A stretch of 64,000 bases of DNA from Pseudomonas sp. PB101 (GTDB taxonomy: Bacteria; Pseudomonadota; Gammaproteobacteria; Pseudomonadales; Pseudomonadaceae). The notes under the pieces are model-generated. The model ran no database searches. It was not told the DNA's origin and saw only the letters and a list, made by a program, of their open reading frames with translations. The stretch lies in the NCBI RefSeq assembly GCF_009764265.1, contig NZ_RWIR01000077.1, positions 1 through 64,000 on the forward strand. Reading direction: 5' to 3'. The translations under genes were made by a program, and so were the position numbers. Below are positions 15,934 to 24,918 of this stretch, in pieces (the stretch's first letter is position 1; each line of letters begins with the position of its first letter).

Positions 15934-17565
15934 ATGCAAACCGCCTACACCGTCCTGATCCTGTTGATGCTGGTCGGCGTTTCGCGCCTGATCGGGCGGG
16001 TGATTCCGTTGCCGTTGCCGCTGGTGCAGATCACTGCCGGGGCATTGCTGGCTTGGCCGACGCTGGGCTTGCATGTGGCCCTGGATCCGGAGTTGTTCCT
16101 GTTTCTGTTCCTGCCGCCGCTGTTGTTCTCCGACGGCTGGCGCATGCCCAAGCGCGAATTCTGGCACTTGCGCGGTCCGATCCTGACCCTGGCGGTGGGC
16201 CTGGTGCTGTTTACCGTGGTCGGCGCCGGCTACTTCATTCACTGGTTGCTGCCCGATGTGCCATTGCCGGTGGCGTTTGCCCTGGCGGCCGTGCTGTCGC
16301 CGACGGATGCGGTGGCGGTGTCGGCCATTTCCCGCAATCGGCTGCCGACCCCGTTGATGCACATCTTGCAGGGCGAGGCGTTGATGAACGATGCCTCGGG
16401 CCTGGTGACGTTCAAGTTTGCCCTGGTGGCGGCGGTGACCGGTGTGTTCTCGCTGGCCAATGCGAGTGTGACTTTCCTGCTGGTCGCCGTGGGTGGTCTG
16501 GCCGTCGGGGTGGCCCTGAGCTGGCTGGTCGGTCGTCTGCGCGCGTGGATGATCGCGCGCGGCTGGGACGATCCGGCGACGCACGTGGTGTTCATGTTGT
16601 TGCTGCCGTTTGCCGCCTACGTGCTGGCCGAGCGCATGGAGGTGTCGGGCATCCTCTCGGCGGTGGCGGCGGGGATGATGCAGAGCTGGCTCGATCTGCT
16701 ACCGCGCCAGACCAACACGCGCCTGCTCAATCGCAGCGTCTGGTCGTTGCTGGAGTTCGCCTTCAACGGCTTGATCTTCCTGCTGTTGGGCCTGCAGTTG
16801 CCGGACATCATCAAGGCCGTGGCCAGTCACGAAACCTCGCTGTGGCCGACATTGCTGTATCGCGGGCTGGACGTGGTGGCGATTTTCCTGATGCTGCTGG
16901 CCTTGCGCTTCATCTGGGTGCAGAGCATTTGGCGATTGTCGGTATTGCTCAGGCGCCTGCGCGGCAAGGGTGACGTGACGCAGGTGCCGACCGCGCGTTC
17001 CTGCTGGTTGCTGACCGTGGGCGGTGTGCGCGGGGCCGTGACGCTGGCGGGTGTGATGTCGGTGCCGATGCTGATGGGCGGCGAAGTGTTTGCCCAGCGT
17101 GATTTGCTGATCTTCATCGCCGCCGGGGTGATCCTGTTGTCGTTGATCGCCGCGTGCATCGCATTGCCGATATTGCTGCGGGGCATCGAAACCAGCCCGG
17201 ACGACAAACGGCGCAATGAAGTGCGCGATGCCTGGCGCAAGACCGCCGAAGCGGCCATTCATGCGCTTGAGGCAGAAGAGGTCAACCCGCAGGACGCAGC
17301 CCAGTCCGCGTTGGCGGCCGAGCTCAAGGCGCGGATCATGTCCGAGTACCGACACCAGCTGGAGGTGTTCAACGATTCCGCTGAAGCCCAGGCCCTGGCC
17401 TTTCAGATGGATCTGCTGGAGCGGCGCCTGCGTTTGAAGGCGCTGCGGGCGCAGCGCCTGGAGTTGTACAGCCTCAGCCGTCATCACCAGATCGGTGATG
17501 ACGTGTTGCGTGAAGTATTGGGGGAGCTGGATCTGAGTGAGGCGAAACTCGGCCAGGTGAAGTAA
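15934..17565 (+). CDS. Na+/H+ antiporter, CPA1 family
   Basis: A 543-residue polytopic inner-membrane protein with about 12 hydrophobic segments in the first 400 residues and a charged cytoplasmic tail (residues about 430-543, rich in Glu/Ala/Arg helices). The CPA1/NhaP-like signature is visible: FLPPLLFSDGWRMPKREF, ALAAVLSPTDAVAVSAI with the buried Asp pair region, then EALMNDASGLVTF. It exchanges cytoplasmic Na+ (or K+) for H+. The start MQTAYTVLIL at 15934 is preferred over ATG 15904 because it begins just before the first helix. Ion preference cannot be read from sequence. Confidence 0.9.
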   Translation: MQTAYTVLILLMLVGVSRLIGRVIPLPLPLVQITAGALLAWPTLGLHVALDPELFLFLFLPPLLFSDGWRMPKREFWHLRGPILTLAVGLVLFTVVGAGYFIHWLLPDVPLPVAFALAAVLSPTDAVAVSAISRNRLPTPLMHILQGEALMNDASGLVTFKFALVAAVTGVFSLANASVTFLLVAVGGLAVGVALSWLVGRLRAWMIARGWDDPATHVVFMLLLPFAAYVLAERMEVSGILSAVAAGMMQSWLDLLPRQTNTRLLNRSVWSLLEFAFNGLIFLLLGLQLPDIIKAVASHETSLWPTLLYRGLDVVAIFLMLLALRFIWVQSIWRLSVLLRRLRGKGDVTQVPTARSCWLLTVGGVRGAVTLAGVMSVPMLMGGEVFAQRDLLIFIAAGVILLSLIAACIALPILLRGIETSPDDKRRNEVRDAWRKTAEAAIHALEAEEVNPQDAAQSALAAELKARIMSEYRHQLEVFNDSAEAQALAFQMDLLERRLRLKALRAQRLELYSLSRHHQIGDDVLREVLGELDLSEAKLGQVK

Positions 17566-17574
17566 CCGCTGCTC

Positions 17575-17644
17575 TTGCAGGAGCCCGGCTTGCCGGCGAT
17601 GGCGTCCTGCAAATTGCCATCGCCGGCAAGCCGGACGCCTACAG
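17575..17644. repeat. REPIN with GGC/GCC inner stem
   Basis: An imperfect pair: CCCGGCTTGCCGGCGATGGC facing GCCATCGCCGGCAAGCCGG. It lies between the convergent antiporter and dapC genes and has a spacer of only about 12 bases. Confidence 0.8.
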
Positions 17645-17652
17645 GTCTGTGG

Positions 17653-18852
17653 TTACTTGCGGCGTTGAATGAAGTCGCGAATCCGTTCGGCAGCCTCGAC
17701 ACACTCCGCCAGCGGCGCAACCAGAGCCATGCGCACGCGCCCAGCGCCCGGGTTGACGCCGTCCACATCCCGCGACAGGTACGAGCCCGGTACCACGGTC
17801 ACGTGCTCCTGCTCGAACAGGTCGCGGCAGAACGCAGCGTCGTCACCCGCCACATTTGGCCACAGGTAGAAGCTGCCATCCGGCCGCTGTACGTCCATGA
17901 CCGGGCTGAGGATTTCCAGCACTGCGTCGAACTTCTCGCGATACAGCGCACGGTTGGCGCGAACGTGCACTTCGTCATTCCACGCAGCAACGCTGGCCAG
18001 TTGCGTTTGTACCGGCATCGCGCAGCCATGGTAGGTGCGATAGAGCAGGAAACCCTTGAGGATGTCGGCGTCACCGGCGACAAAACCCGAGCGCAGGCCT
18101 GGCAGGTTCGAGCGCTTGGACAGGCTGTGGAACACCACGCAGCGCTTGAAGTCCTTGCGGCCCAGTTCCACGCAGGCGCTGAGCAGGCCTGGTGGCGGGG
18201 TCTGCTCGTCGAAGTACAGCTCGCTGTAGCACTCGTCCGCGGCGATCACGAAGTCGTGTTCATCGGCCAGGGCGATCAGTTTTTTCAGGGTCTCCACCGG
18301 AATCAACGCACCGGTCGGGTTGCCTGGCGAGCACAGGAACAGGATCTGGCAGCGATTCCAGATGTCCGGGGATACGGCATCGAAATCCGGGTTGAAACCG
18401 TTTTCGTCCAGGCACGGCAGGTAATGCGGCTTGGCCCCGGCGAGGAACGCCGCGCCTTCGTAGATCTGGTAGAACGGGTTCGGGCTGACCACCAGCGCGT
18501 CATCGCCACGGTTGACCACGGTCTGGGTGAAGGCGAACAGCGCTTCGCGGGTGCCATTGACCGGCAGCACGTTGCGCGCCGGGTCGATCCAGCCGTTCGG
18601 CACGCTGAAACGACGCTCGCACCAGGCGGCGATGGCTTCGCGCAGCTCCGGGATACCGAGGGTGGTCGGGTACACCGCCATTTTTTCCAGGTTGCTGGCC
18701 AGGGCCTCGGCGACAAAGCTCGGTGAACGGTGTTTCGGCTCGCCGATGGACAGTGCGATCGGGCGCTTGTCCGGGTTCGGCGTCACGCTGCCGAGCAGGG
18801 CGCGGAGCTTTTCGAAGGGGTAAGGCTGGAGCTGGGACAGAGCGTTGTTCAT
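17653..18852 (-). CDS. dapC: Succinyldiaminopimelate transaminase DapC
   Basis: A 399-residue fold-type I PLP aminotransferase. PLP Lys246 is in FHSLSKRSNLPGLRSGF; CSPGNPTGALI (174-184) and the Asp of ADECYSELYFDE are also typical. It interconverts N-succinyl-2-amino-6-ketopimelate and N-succinyl-LL-DAP with glutamate. The DapC assignment over other class I aminotransferases rests on the conserved Pseudomonas dapC-glnD-map order and on length. It lies 166 bases downstream of glnD, separated by a REPIN. Confidence 0.92.
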   Translation of the reverse strand: MNNALSQLQPYPFEKLRALLGSVTPNPDKRPIALSIGEPKHRSPSFVAEALASNLEKMAVYPTTLGIPELREAIAAWCERRFSVPNGWIDPARNVLPVNGTREALFAFTQTVVNRGDDALVVSPNPFYQIYEGAAFLAGAKPHYLPCLDENGFNPDFDAVSPDIWNRCQILFLCSPGNPTGALIPVETLKKLIALADEHDFVIAADECYSELYFDEQTPPPGLLSACVELGRKDFKRCVVFHSLSKRSNLPGLRSGFVAGDADILKGFLLYRTYHGCAMPVQTQLASVAAWNDEVHVRANRALYREKFDAVLEILSPVMDVQRPDGSFYLWPNVAGDDAAFCRDLFEQEHVTVVPGSYLSRDVDGVNPGAGRVRMALVAPLAECVEAAERIRDFIQRRK

Positions 18853-18894
18853 CGATGTATCTCGTTCGGTATGGGAGCAGGCAAACCGAGATTC

Positions 18895-18996
18895 CTGTGG
18901 GAGCTGGCTTGCCAGCGATGGTCGTCAACGATAACGCGTGCTTACCGGGTAAGTGCGGCGCTCTTTAGTCCATCGCTGGCAAGCCAGCTCCTACAA
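18895..18996. repeat. REPIN with TGGC/GCCA inner stem
   Basis: CTGTGGGAGCTGGCTTGCCA and the complement ending GCCAGCTCCTACA. The spacer has GTCAACGATAACGCGTG, the same core as the REPINs at 8561 and 14111. The left arm has GTGGGAG while the right arm reads GTAGGAG. Confidence 0.88.
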
Positions 18997-19018
18997 AGGG
19001 CAGGCTCGCGATGTTGGT

Positions 19019-21721
19019 TCAGATGCTGATGCGCGACAGTTTGATATCCGGTTCCTGGTTGACGCCCAGTTGTTCGACGATCGCATCCTGCAGGCGGCTG
19101 CACAGCAACGGGTCGGACAGCGGCTGATTGTTGGCGTCGGTGATGAAGAACACGTCTTCCACGCGCTCGCCGAGGGTGGCGATCTTGGCGTTTTGCAGCG
19201 ACAGGTCGAACTCCAGGAAAATCGTGCCAATCCGCGCGAGCAGGCCCGGGCGGTCGGGCGCCGTGAGTTCCAGCACCGTCACCGGGCGCTGGGCGTCGTT
19301 GTGGATCGTCACCTGCGGCGCAAAGGCGAAATGCTTGAGCTGGCGCGGCACCCGGCGCTGGATGATGGTCGGGTAGTCGTCCGGGTTGCGCAGGGCTTCA
19401 GTCAGGCCGTCGCGGATCTGTTTGACCCGCGCCGGATTATCGCCAATCGAGTCGCCGTCGGTGTCGAGCACGATATAGGTGTCGAGGGTGAACTGGCTGC
19501 TGGAGGTGATGACCCGGGCGTCGTGAATGTTCAGGTTGAGCTGGTCCATCGCGGCCACGGTCACGGCGAAGAAGTCGTGCTGGTCGGGGGCATAGATGAA
19601 GATCTGCGTGCCGCCCTCGAACTCGCGCTGGGTGGTTTCCTTGATCAGCACCAGTGGCCCGCCGTCGGCCGGTTGCTGGAGGATCGCGTCGCTGTGCCAG
19701 GCCACGTCGCCGGCGGTGTGACGCAGGAAATAGTCATCACCCAACTGCGCCCACAGTTGCTCGACGTCGTCCGGGTCGGTGCCGCCGCGCACCAGGATAT
19801 CCAGGGCGGCGCTCTGGGTCTGGCGGATCTGCTCTTCGCGGTCCACCGGATTCTCCAGGCCTCGACGCAGGGCGCGCTTGGTCTCGGTGTAGAGCTGGCG
19901 CAGCAGGCTGGCGCGCCAGGAATTCCACAGCGTCGGGTTGGTGGCGTTGATGTCGGCGACGGTCAGCACATACAGATAGTCGAGGCGGGTTTCGTCGCCG
20001 ACGATCTGGGCGAAATCGTGGATCACCTGCGGGTCGGACAAGTCCTTGCGCTGGGCGGTGGTCGACATTACCAGGTGGTTTTGCACCAGCCACACGATCA
20101 GGCGGCTGTCCCACACAGGCAGTTGATGGCGCTGGCAAAACGCCTCGGCATCGACCGCGCCGATGTCCGAGTGGTCGCCATGCCGGCCTTTGCCGATGTC
20201 GTGGTACAGGCCGGCCATGTAGATCAGCTCGGGCTTGGGCAGCTTGCCCATGAGCTTGCTGGCCAGCGGGAATTTTTCCGACACCTGGGTGTACTGCAAC
20301 TTACGCAGGTGCTTGATCAGGTTCAGGGTGTGCGCGTCGACCGTATAGATGTGGAACAGGTCATGCTGCATCTGTCCGACGATAAAGCCGAATTCGGGCA
20401 GATAACGCCCCAGGATGCCGTAACGGTTCATTCGCCGCAGGTTGCGGTGGATGCCGATCTTGCACTTGAACAGCTCGATGAACAGGCTGGTGTTGCGAAT
20501 ATCGTTGCGGAAGTCGTCGTCGATCAGGTGACGGTTTTCCCGCAGCAGACGAATGGTGTCGGCACGCACACCCTTGATTTCCGGCTGCTGGGCCATCAGC
20601 ACGAAGATTTCGAGCATGGCGAACGGTGTGCGGCGGAAGACGTTGTCGTTGCGTGCCTCGATGTAGCCGTCATGCAGCTGGAAACGCGAGTTGATCGGCT
20701 GCGCCGGCGCTTCGTCCTCCGGCGCGAGGATGACTTCCTCGAAGTGCTGGATGATCAGGTCGCTGAGCTGGGCGATGCTCATCACCACCCGGTAGTACTG
20801 CTGCATGAAGTTTTCGATGGCTTGCTTGGCGTCGTCGCCCTTGAAGCCCAGCAGCCCGGCGATGGTGCGCTGGTGATCGAACAGCAGGCGGTCTTCGGCA
20901 CGACCGGCAAGCATGTGCAGGGCATAACGAACCTTCCACAGGAACTCCTGGGACGAGGCCAGCAGGGCGTTTTCGCTCTCGACCAGGAATCCTTCGCCAG
21001 CCAGTGCCCGCAGGTTCAGGGTGCCGTATTCGCGACGGGCCACCCACAGGATCGTCTGGATATCCCGCAGGCCGCCGGGTGAACCCTTGACGTTGGGCTC
21101 CAGGTTGTATTCGGTGTCGTTGTACTTGTGGTGGCGGGCCTTCTGTTCGGCGCGCTTGGCCAGGAAGAAGTCCTTGCTCGGCCACATGTGCGCGGTGCTG
21201 GTGACGTCCAGCATGCGTTGGCGCAAATGCTCGGGGCCGGCGATGGTGCGGCTTTCCATCAGGTTGGTGACCACCGTCAGGTCGGCGCGGGCCTCGATGG
21301 CACACTCGTCGACCGAGCGAACGCTCTGGCCGACCTCCAGGCCGATGTCCCACAACAGCGTCAGGAAACGCTCGATGGAATCGCGGAAAACTTCGTGGTC
21401 GGCGCTGTCCAGCAGGATCAGCAAGTCGATATCGGAGTAAGGGTGCAGTTCACCACGGCCGTAGCCGCCGACCGCGACCAGCGCGATGTCGGCGTCCTCG
21501 CTCCAGTCGAACTGGTTCCAGGCCTTTTGCAGGATGTTGTCGACGAACCAGGCGCGATCCTCGATCAGCCGGCGAATGTCGCGGCCGTTGCGAAAGCGCG
21601 TGTCGAGCACCTCTCGGGCCTGGCGGATCGCCTTCTTGAAGGCCGCGATCGGGCTAGCCTTCAGGGCCAGTTCAGCCTGGAACTGGCCGCGGTCGAAGAG
21701 TTCGGGATCCACCTGCGGCAT
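19019..21721 (-). CDS. glnD: Bifunctional PII uridylyltransferase/removing enzyme GlnD
   Basis: A 900-residue nitrogen sensor that uridylylates PII (GlnB/GlnK) when glutamine is low and deuridylylates it when glutamine is high. The nucleotidyltransferase motif is GGYGRGELHPYSDIDLLIL (85-103). The HD domain for the removing activity contains GLYHDIGKGRHGDHS in the middle of the protein. Two C-terminal ACT domains bind glutamine (TVAAMDQLNLNIHDARVI and TAPDRPGLLARIGTIFLEF). Length is as expected. AAAGGAAA precedes the ATG. map lies just upstream on the same strand. Confidence 0.97.
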   Translation of the reverse strand: MPQVDPELFDRGQFQAELALKASPIAAFKKAIRQAREVLDTRFRNGRDIRRLIEDRAWFVDNILQKAWNQFDWSEDADIALVAVGGYGRGELHPYSDIDLLILLDSADHEVFRDSIERFLTLLWDIGLEVGQSVRSVDECAIEARADLTVVTNLMESRTIAGPEHLRQRMLDVTSTAHMWPSKDFFLAKRAEQKARHHKYNDTEYNLEPNVKGSPGGLRDIQTILWVARREYGTLNLRALAGEGFLVESENALLASSQEFLWKVRYALHMLAGRAEDRLLFDHQRTIAGLLGFKGDDAKQAIENFMQQYYRVVMSIAQLSDLIIQHFEEVILAPEDEAPAQPINSRFQLHDGYIEARNDNVFRRTPFAMLEIFVLMAQQPEIKGVRADTIRLLRENRHLIDDDFRNDIRNTSLFIELFKCKIGIHRNLRRMNRYGILGRYLPEFGFIVGQMQHDLFHIYTVDAHTLNLIKHLRKLQYTQVSEKFPLASKLMGKLPKPELIYMAGLYHDIGKGRHGDHSDIGAVDAEAFCQRHQLPVWDSRLIVWLVQNHLVMSTTAQRKDLSDPQVIHDFAQIVGDETRLDYLYVLTVADINATNPTLWNSWRASLLRQLYTETKRALRRGLENPVDREEQIRQTQSAALDILVRGGTDPDDVEQLWAQLGDDYFLRHTAGDVAWHSDAILQQPADGGPLVLIKETTQREFEGGTQIFIYAPDQHDFFAVTVAAMDQLNLNIHDARVITSSSQFTLDTYIVLDTDGDSIGDNPARVKQIRDGLTEALRNPDDYPTIIQRRVPRQLKHFAFAPQVTIHNDAQRPVTVLELTAPDRPGLLARIGTIFLEFDLSLQNAKIATLGERVEDVFFITDANNQPLSDPLLCSRLQDAIVEQLGVNQEPDIKLSRISI

Positions 21722-21762
21722 CGATTGGCTTTCCTTTCTATAGGCGAGGTACGGCGCCGGGG

Positions 21763-22545
21763 TCAGGCCGAAACGCGAGGGATGGTGTCATCGCCGCGCA
21801 GGGTGAAGATCTCGTAACCGGTTTCGGTCACCAGCAGGGTGTGTTCCCACTGTGCCGAGAGCTTGCGGTCCTTGGTGATCGCGGTCCAGCCGTCGCCCAG
21901 AACCTTGGTGTCGGCACGGCCCTGGTTGATCATCGGCTCGATGGTGAAGGTCATGCCGGCCTTGAGTTCCATGCCGGTGCCAGCGCGGCCGTAGTGCAGG
22001 ATCTGCGGCTCTTCGTGGAACACCTTGCCGATACCGTGGCCGCAGAACTCGCGAACCACCGAGAAGCCGTTCTTTTCAGCGTGCTTCTGGATGATTTCGC
22101 CGATGTCGCCCAGGCGGCAGCCGGGTTTTACGATTTCAATCGCCTTGTACATGCATTCCTGGGTCACCTGGGACAGGCGCTCGGCCCAGACCGGCACGCT
22201 GCCGACATGGAACATGCGGCTGGTGTCGCCGTGGAAGCCGTCCTTGATGACGGTGACGTCGATGTTCAGGGTGTCGCCGTCTTTCAGCGGCTTGTCGTTC
22301 GGGATGCCGTGGCAGACCACATGGTTGATCGACGTGCAGATCGACTTCGGGTAGCCCTTGTAGTTGAGCGGGGCAGGGATGGCCTTCTGCTCATTGACGA
22401 TGTAGTCGTGGCAGATCTGGTTCAGTTGATCGGTGGTAACGCCCGGCTTGACATGTTCGGCAATCATTTCCAGCACATCGGCGGCGAGTTTGCCGGCGAT
22501 ACGCATTTTGGCGATATCCTCGGGGGTTTTGAGGGTGACGGTCAT
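21763..22545 (-). CDS. map: Methionine aminopeptidase, type I
   Basis: A 260-residue metalloprotease that removes the initiator Met. The family landmarks are visible: NHVVCHGIPND, DGDTLNIDVTVIKDGFHGD with two metal-binding Asp, CGHGIGKVFHEEP with a metal His, and TFTIEPMI with a metal Glu. Length is standard for the short type Ia enzyme without an SH3 extension. GAGAGAG lies upstream of the ATG. It is divergent from rpsB, with 371 bases between them, as is common in gamma-proteobacteria. Confidence 0.97.
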   Translation of the reverse strand: MTVTLKTPEDIAKMRIAGKLAADVLEMIAEHVKPGVTTDQLNQICHDYIVNEQKAIPAPLNYKGYPKSICTSINHVVCHGIPNDKPLKDGDTLNIDVTVIKDGFHGDTSRMFHVGSVPVWAERLSQVTQECMYKAIEIVKPGCRLGDIGEIIQKHAEKNGFSVVREFCGHGIGKVFHEEPQILHYGRAGTGMELKAGMTFTIEPMINQGRADTKVLGDGWTAITKDRKLSAQWEHTLLVTETGYEIFTLRGDDTIPRVSA

Positions 22546-22748
22546 ACAGGCTCTCTCTACGCTCGATGGCGCTTTCTAAACGGAAAGGGCATTGCGCGAT
22601 CGGTCTTCGCGGCCCTGAAAAATACGATTCTACCAGACGATCAGCGCAAATCTGCGCCTGTGTGCATCGCTTCTCTCTATAGAATGGTGCATTCTTGGTG
22701 GATTCCAAGGGCCGGGGCAATGCAGTCGCCAGGATTTCAGAATCCGGG

Positions 22749-22916
22749 TTCCGTTTTGCCCTGCCTTGTGATATAAAATGCGCCGCTTTCCGGGGATGTC
22801 CCGAAAAGCCTAAATCCACACACGTGTCGACACGATGACCTGGGTGCCTTCAGCTGATGCTGCTGGTTGGTCATTGGGATACGTGGAGGCCAAACCCGAC
22901 TTATTAAGGAACTATC
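22749..22916 (+). promoter_or_regulatory. rpsB promoter and structured mRNA leader
   Basis: The map-rpsB gap (22546-22916) holds no gene. A -10-like TATAAA lies at 22772-22777 followed by GCGCC, with a poor -35 (TTCCGT, 22749-22754). The resulting leader of about 130 nt begins with hairpin CTTTCCGGG...CCCGAAAAG (22786-22808). The leader continues to AAGGAAC before the ATG. Gamma-proteobacterial rpsB leaders are known to mediate S2 autogenous control. That this leader does so is inference. Confidence 0.5.
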
Positions 22917-23654
22917 ATGTCCCAAGTCAACATGCGCGATATGCTGAAGGCCGGTGTGCACTTCGGTCACCAGACCCGTTACTGGAACCCGAAAATGGGC
23001 AAGTACATTTTCGGCGCGCGTAACAAGATCCACATCATCAACCTTGAAAAAACCCTGCCAATGTTCAACGAAGCTCTGACTTTCGTAGAGCGCCTGGCCC
23101 AGGGCAAAAACAAGATTCTGTTCGTCGGCACCAAGCGTTCCGCTGGCAAGATCGTTGCTGAAGAAGCAGCACGTTGCGGTTCGCCGTACGTCGATCACCG
23201 CTGGTTGGGCGGCATGCTGACCAACTTCAAGACCATCCGTGCTTCCATCAAGCGTCTGCGTGACCTTGAAGTTCAAGCCGAAGACGGTACTTTCGCCAAG
23301 CTGACCAAGAAAGAGGCGCTGATGCGCACTCGCGACCTGGAAAAGCTGGATCGTTCCCTGGGTGGCATCAAGGACATGGGCGGTCTGCCAGACGCTCTGT
23401 TCGTTATCGACGTTGATCACGAGCGCATCGCGATCACCGAAGCCAACAAGCTGGGCATCCCGGTTATCGGCGTAGTCGATACCAACAGCAGCCCGGAAGG
23501 CGTTGACTACATCATCCCAGGCAACGATGACGCAATCCGCGCTATCCAGCTGTACATGGGTTCGATGGCTGACGCTGTCATCCGCGGTCGCAACAACGTT
23601 GGCGGCGGCACCGTTGAATTCGCAGCTGAAGAAACTCAGGCTGCAGCTGAGTAA
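22917..23654 (+). CDS. rpsB: 30S ribosomal protein S2
   Basis: A 245-residue S2, opening with MSQVNMRDMLKAGVHFGHQT and carrying the conserved TRYWNPKMGKYIFGARN and FVGTKRSAGKIVAEEA segments. It binds late in 30S assembly and recruits S1. AAGGAAC lies just before the ATG. It is the first gene of the rpsB-tsf pair, separated from tsf by a strong hairpin that would give partial termination, consistent with a higher need for S2 or processing of the mRNA. Confidence 0.98.
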   Translation: MSQVNMRDMLKAGVHFGHQTRYWNPKMGKYIFGARNKIHIINLEKTLPMFNEALTFVERLAQGKNKILFVGTKRSAGKIVAEEAARCGSPYVDHRWLGGMLTNFKTIRASIKRLRDLEVQAEDGTFAKLTKKEALMRTRDLEKLDRSLGGIKDMGGLPDALFVIDVDHERIAITEANKLGIPVIGVVDTNSSPEGVDYIIPGNDDAIRAIQLYMGSMADAVIRGRNNVGGGTVEFAAEETQAAAE

Positions 23655-23681
23655 TTGACGCCCTGGCGTTGACTCAGTAAG

Positions 23682-23708
23682 CAAAAAGGGGGCTTGGCCC
23701 CCTTTTTG
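23682..23708 (+). terminator. Intrinsic terminator between rpsB and tsf
   Basis: A perfect 11-bp stem CAAAAAGGGGG / CCCCCTTTTTG around CTTGG; the second arm supplies the T-run. tsf follows 137 bases later. Confidence 0.9.
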
Positions 23709-23844
23709 CCACCTCGAAAACCATTTGTCGGCGCCCACTGCTCTATCTGTAACGTGCGGCAGCTAACAAGGGTGGTTCGGGAAGAATTGATCGCCCGTTC
23801 GATCGGGTGGAATGGTTGAAAACCTATCCAAGAGGAATTTTAAA

Positions 23845-24708
23845 ATGGCAGCAATTACTGCAGCGTTGGTCAAAGAACTGCGCGAGCGTACCGGCGAAGG
23901 CATGATGGATTGCAAGAAAGCCCTGGAAAAGGCTGGCGGCGACATCGAAAAAGCCATTGATGACATGCGTGCTTCGGGCGCTATCAAGGCTGCCAAGAAA
24001 GCCGGCAACGTTGCCGCTGAAGGCGCTATCGCCATCAAGGCTGACGACAAGGCAGCCGTGCTGCTGGAAGTCAACTCGCAGACCGACTTCCTGGCCCTGC
24101 AAGACGACTTCAAGAACTTCGTTGCTGCCAGCGTAGAAAAAGCCTTCGACGAAAAACTGACCGACGCAGCTCCGCTGATCGCCGCTCAGGAATCGGCTCG
24201 TGAAGCCCTGGTGGCCAAAGTTGGCGAAAACGTCAACATCCGTCGCCTGGTACGCGTAGAGGGCGACGTTGTCGGCACCTACCTGCACGGTAACAAGATC
24301 GGTGTTGCTGTTGTTCTCAAGGGCGGCGATGTTCAGCTGGCCAAAGAGATCGCCATGCACGTGGCCGCAAGCAACCCTGAGTTCCTGCTGCCATCGCAGG
24401 TTTCGCCAGAAGCCATCGAGCGCGAGAAGGGCGTCTTCCTGACCCTGAACGAAGACAAGATGAAAGGCAAGCCAGCTGAAATCGTCGAGAAGATGATCGC
24501 CGGCCGTATCACCAAGTTCCTGGCTGAAGCCAGCCTGGTCGAGCAAGCCTTCGTGATGAACCCGGAAATCACCGTAGGTGCCCTGGCCAAGAAAGCCGGC
24601 GCTGAAATCGTTTCCTTCACTTACTTCAAAGTAGGCGAAGGCATCGAGAAGCCAGTGGACAACTTCGCTGAAGAAGTTGCTGCCCAGCTGGCTGCCGCCA
24701 AGCAATAA
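23845..24708 (+). CDS. tsf: Elongation factor Ts
   Basis: A 287-residue guanine-nucleotide exchange factor for EF-Tu. The N-terminal UBA-like domain reads LVKELRERTGEGMMDCKKAL, and the exchange core contains SQTDFLALQDDF, the TDF motif that contacts EF-Tu. The start at 23845 (MAAITAALVK) has GAGGAAT before it; an in-frame ATG at 23812 is too far upstream to be real. Terminator hairpins lie on both sides. Confidence 0.98.
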   Translation: MAAITAALVKELRERTGEGMMDCKKALEKAGGDIEKAIDDMRASGAIKAAKKAGNVAAEGAIAIKADDKAAVLLEVNSQTDFLALQDDFKNFVAASVEKAFDEKLTDAAPLIAAQESAREALVAKVGENVNIRRLVRVEGDVVGTYLHGNKIGVAVVLKGGDVQLAKEIAMHVAASNPEFLLPSQVSPEAIEREKGVFLTLNEDKMKGKPAEIVEKMIAGRITKFLAEASLVEQAFVMNPEITVGALAKKAGAEIVSFTYFKVGEGIEKPVDNFAEEVAAQLAAAKQ

Positions 24709-24732
24709 GACGGTTTTTTAACTGTCGCCCAG

Positions 24733-24766
24733 AAGAGGCTGCCCGCTCACGCGCGCAGCCTCTTTT
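24733..24766 (+). terminator. Terminator after tsf
   Basis: AAGAGGCTGC and GCAGCCTCTT pair around a 12-base GC-rich loop, followed by TTC. Confidence 0.8.
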
Positions 24767-24829
24767 CAGATGGGGCATCAATTTTTAATTGGTTTCCCTT
24801 TGGAACTGGCTTACAAAGCCATGTTCCGA

Positions 24830-24878
24830 TGGCGCTGAAGCAGCGCCACGCTAGAGTGAACGCCAGCTGTAAACAGCT
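24830..24878 (+). promoter_or_regulatory. Two hairpins in the pyrH upstream region
   Basis: TGGCGCTG-AAG-CAGCGCCA (24830-24848) is followed by AGCTGT-AA-ACAGCT (24865-24878). They sit 40-90 bases before the pyrH ATG and lack T-runs, so they are not terminators. Role unknown; they could be protein-binding palindromes or mRNA structure. Confidence 0.4.
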
Positions 24879-24918
24879 CGCAAAGAATTTTTAAAATACG
24901 CCGCAGGAGAGATTCGCA

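Noticed and set aside
22835..23023. A 62-residue frame overlapping the rpsB leader.
   Set aside because: No ribosome site, overlaps the start of rpsB out of frame, and the region is better explained as leader RNA.
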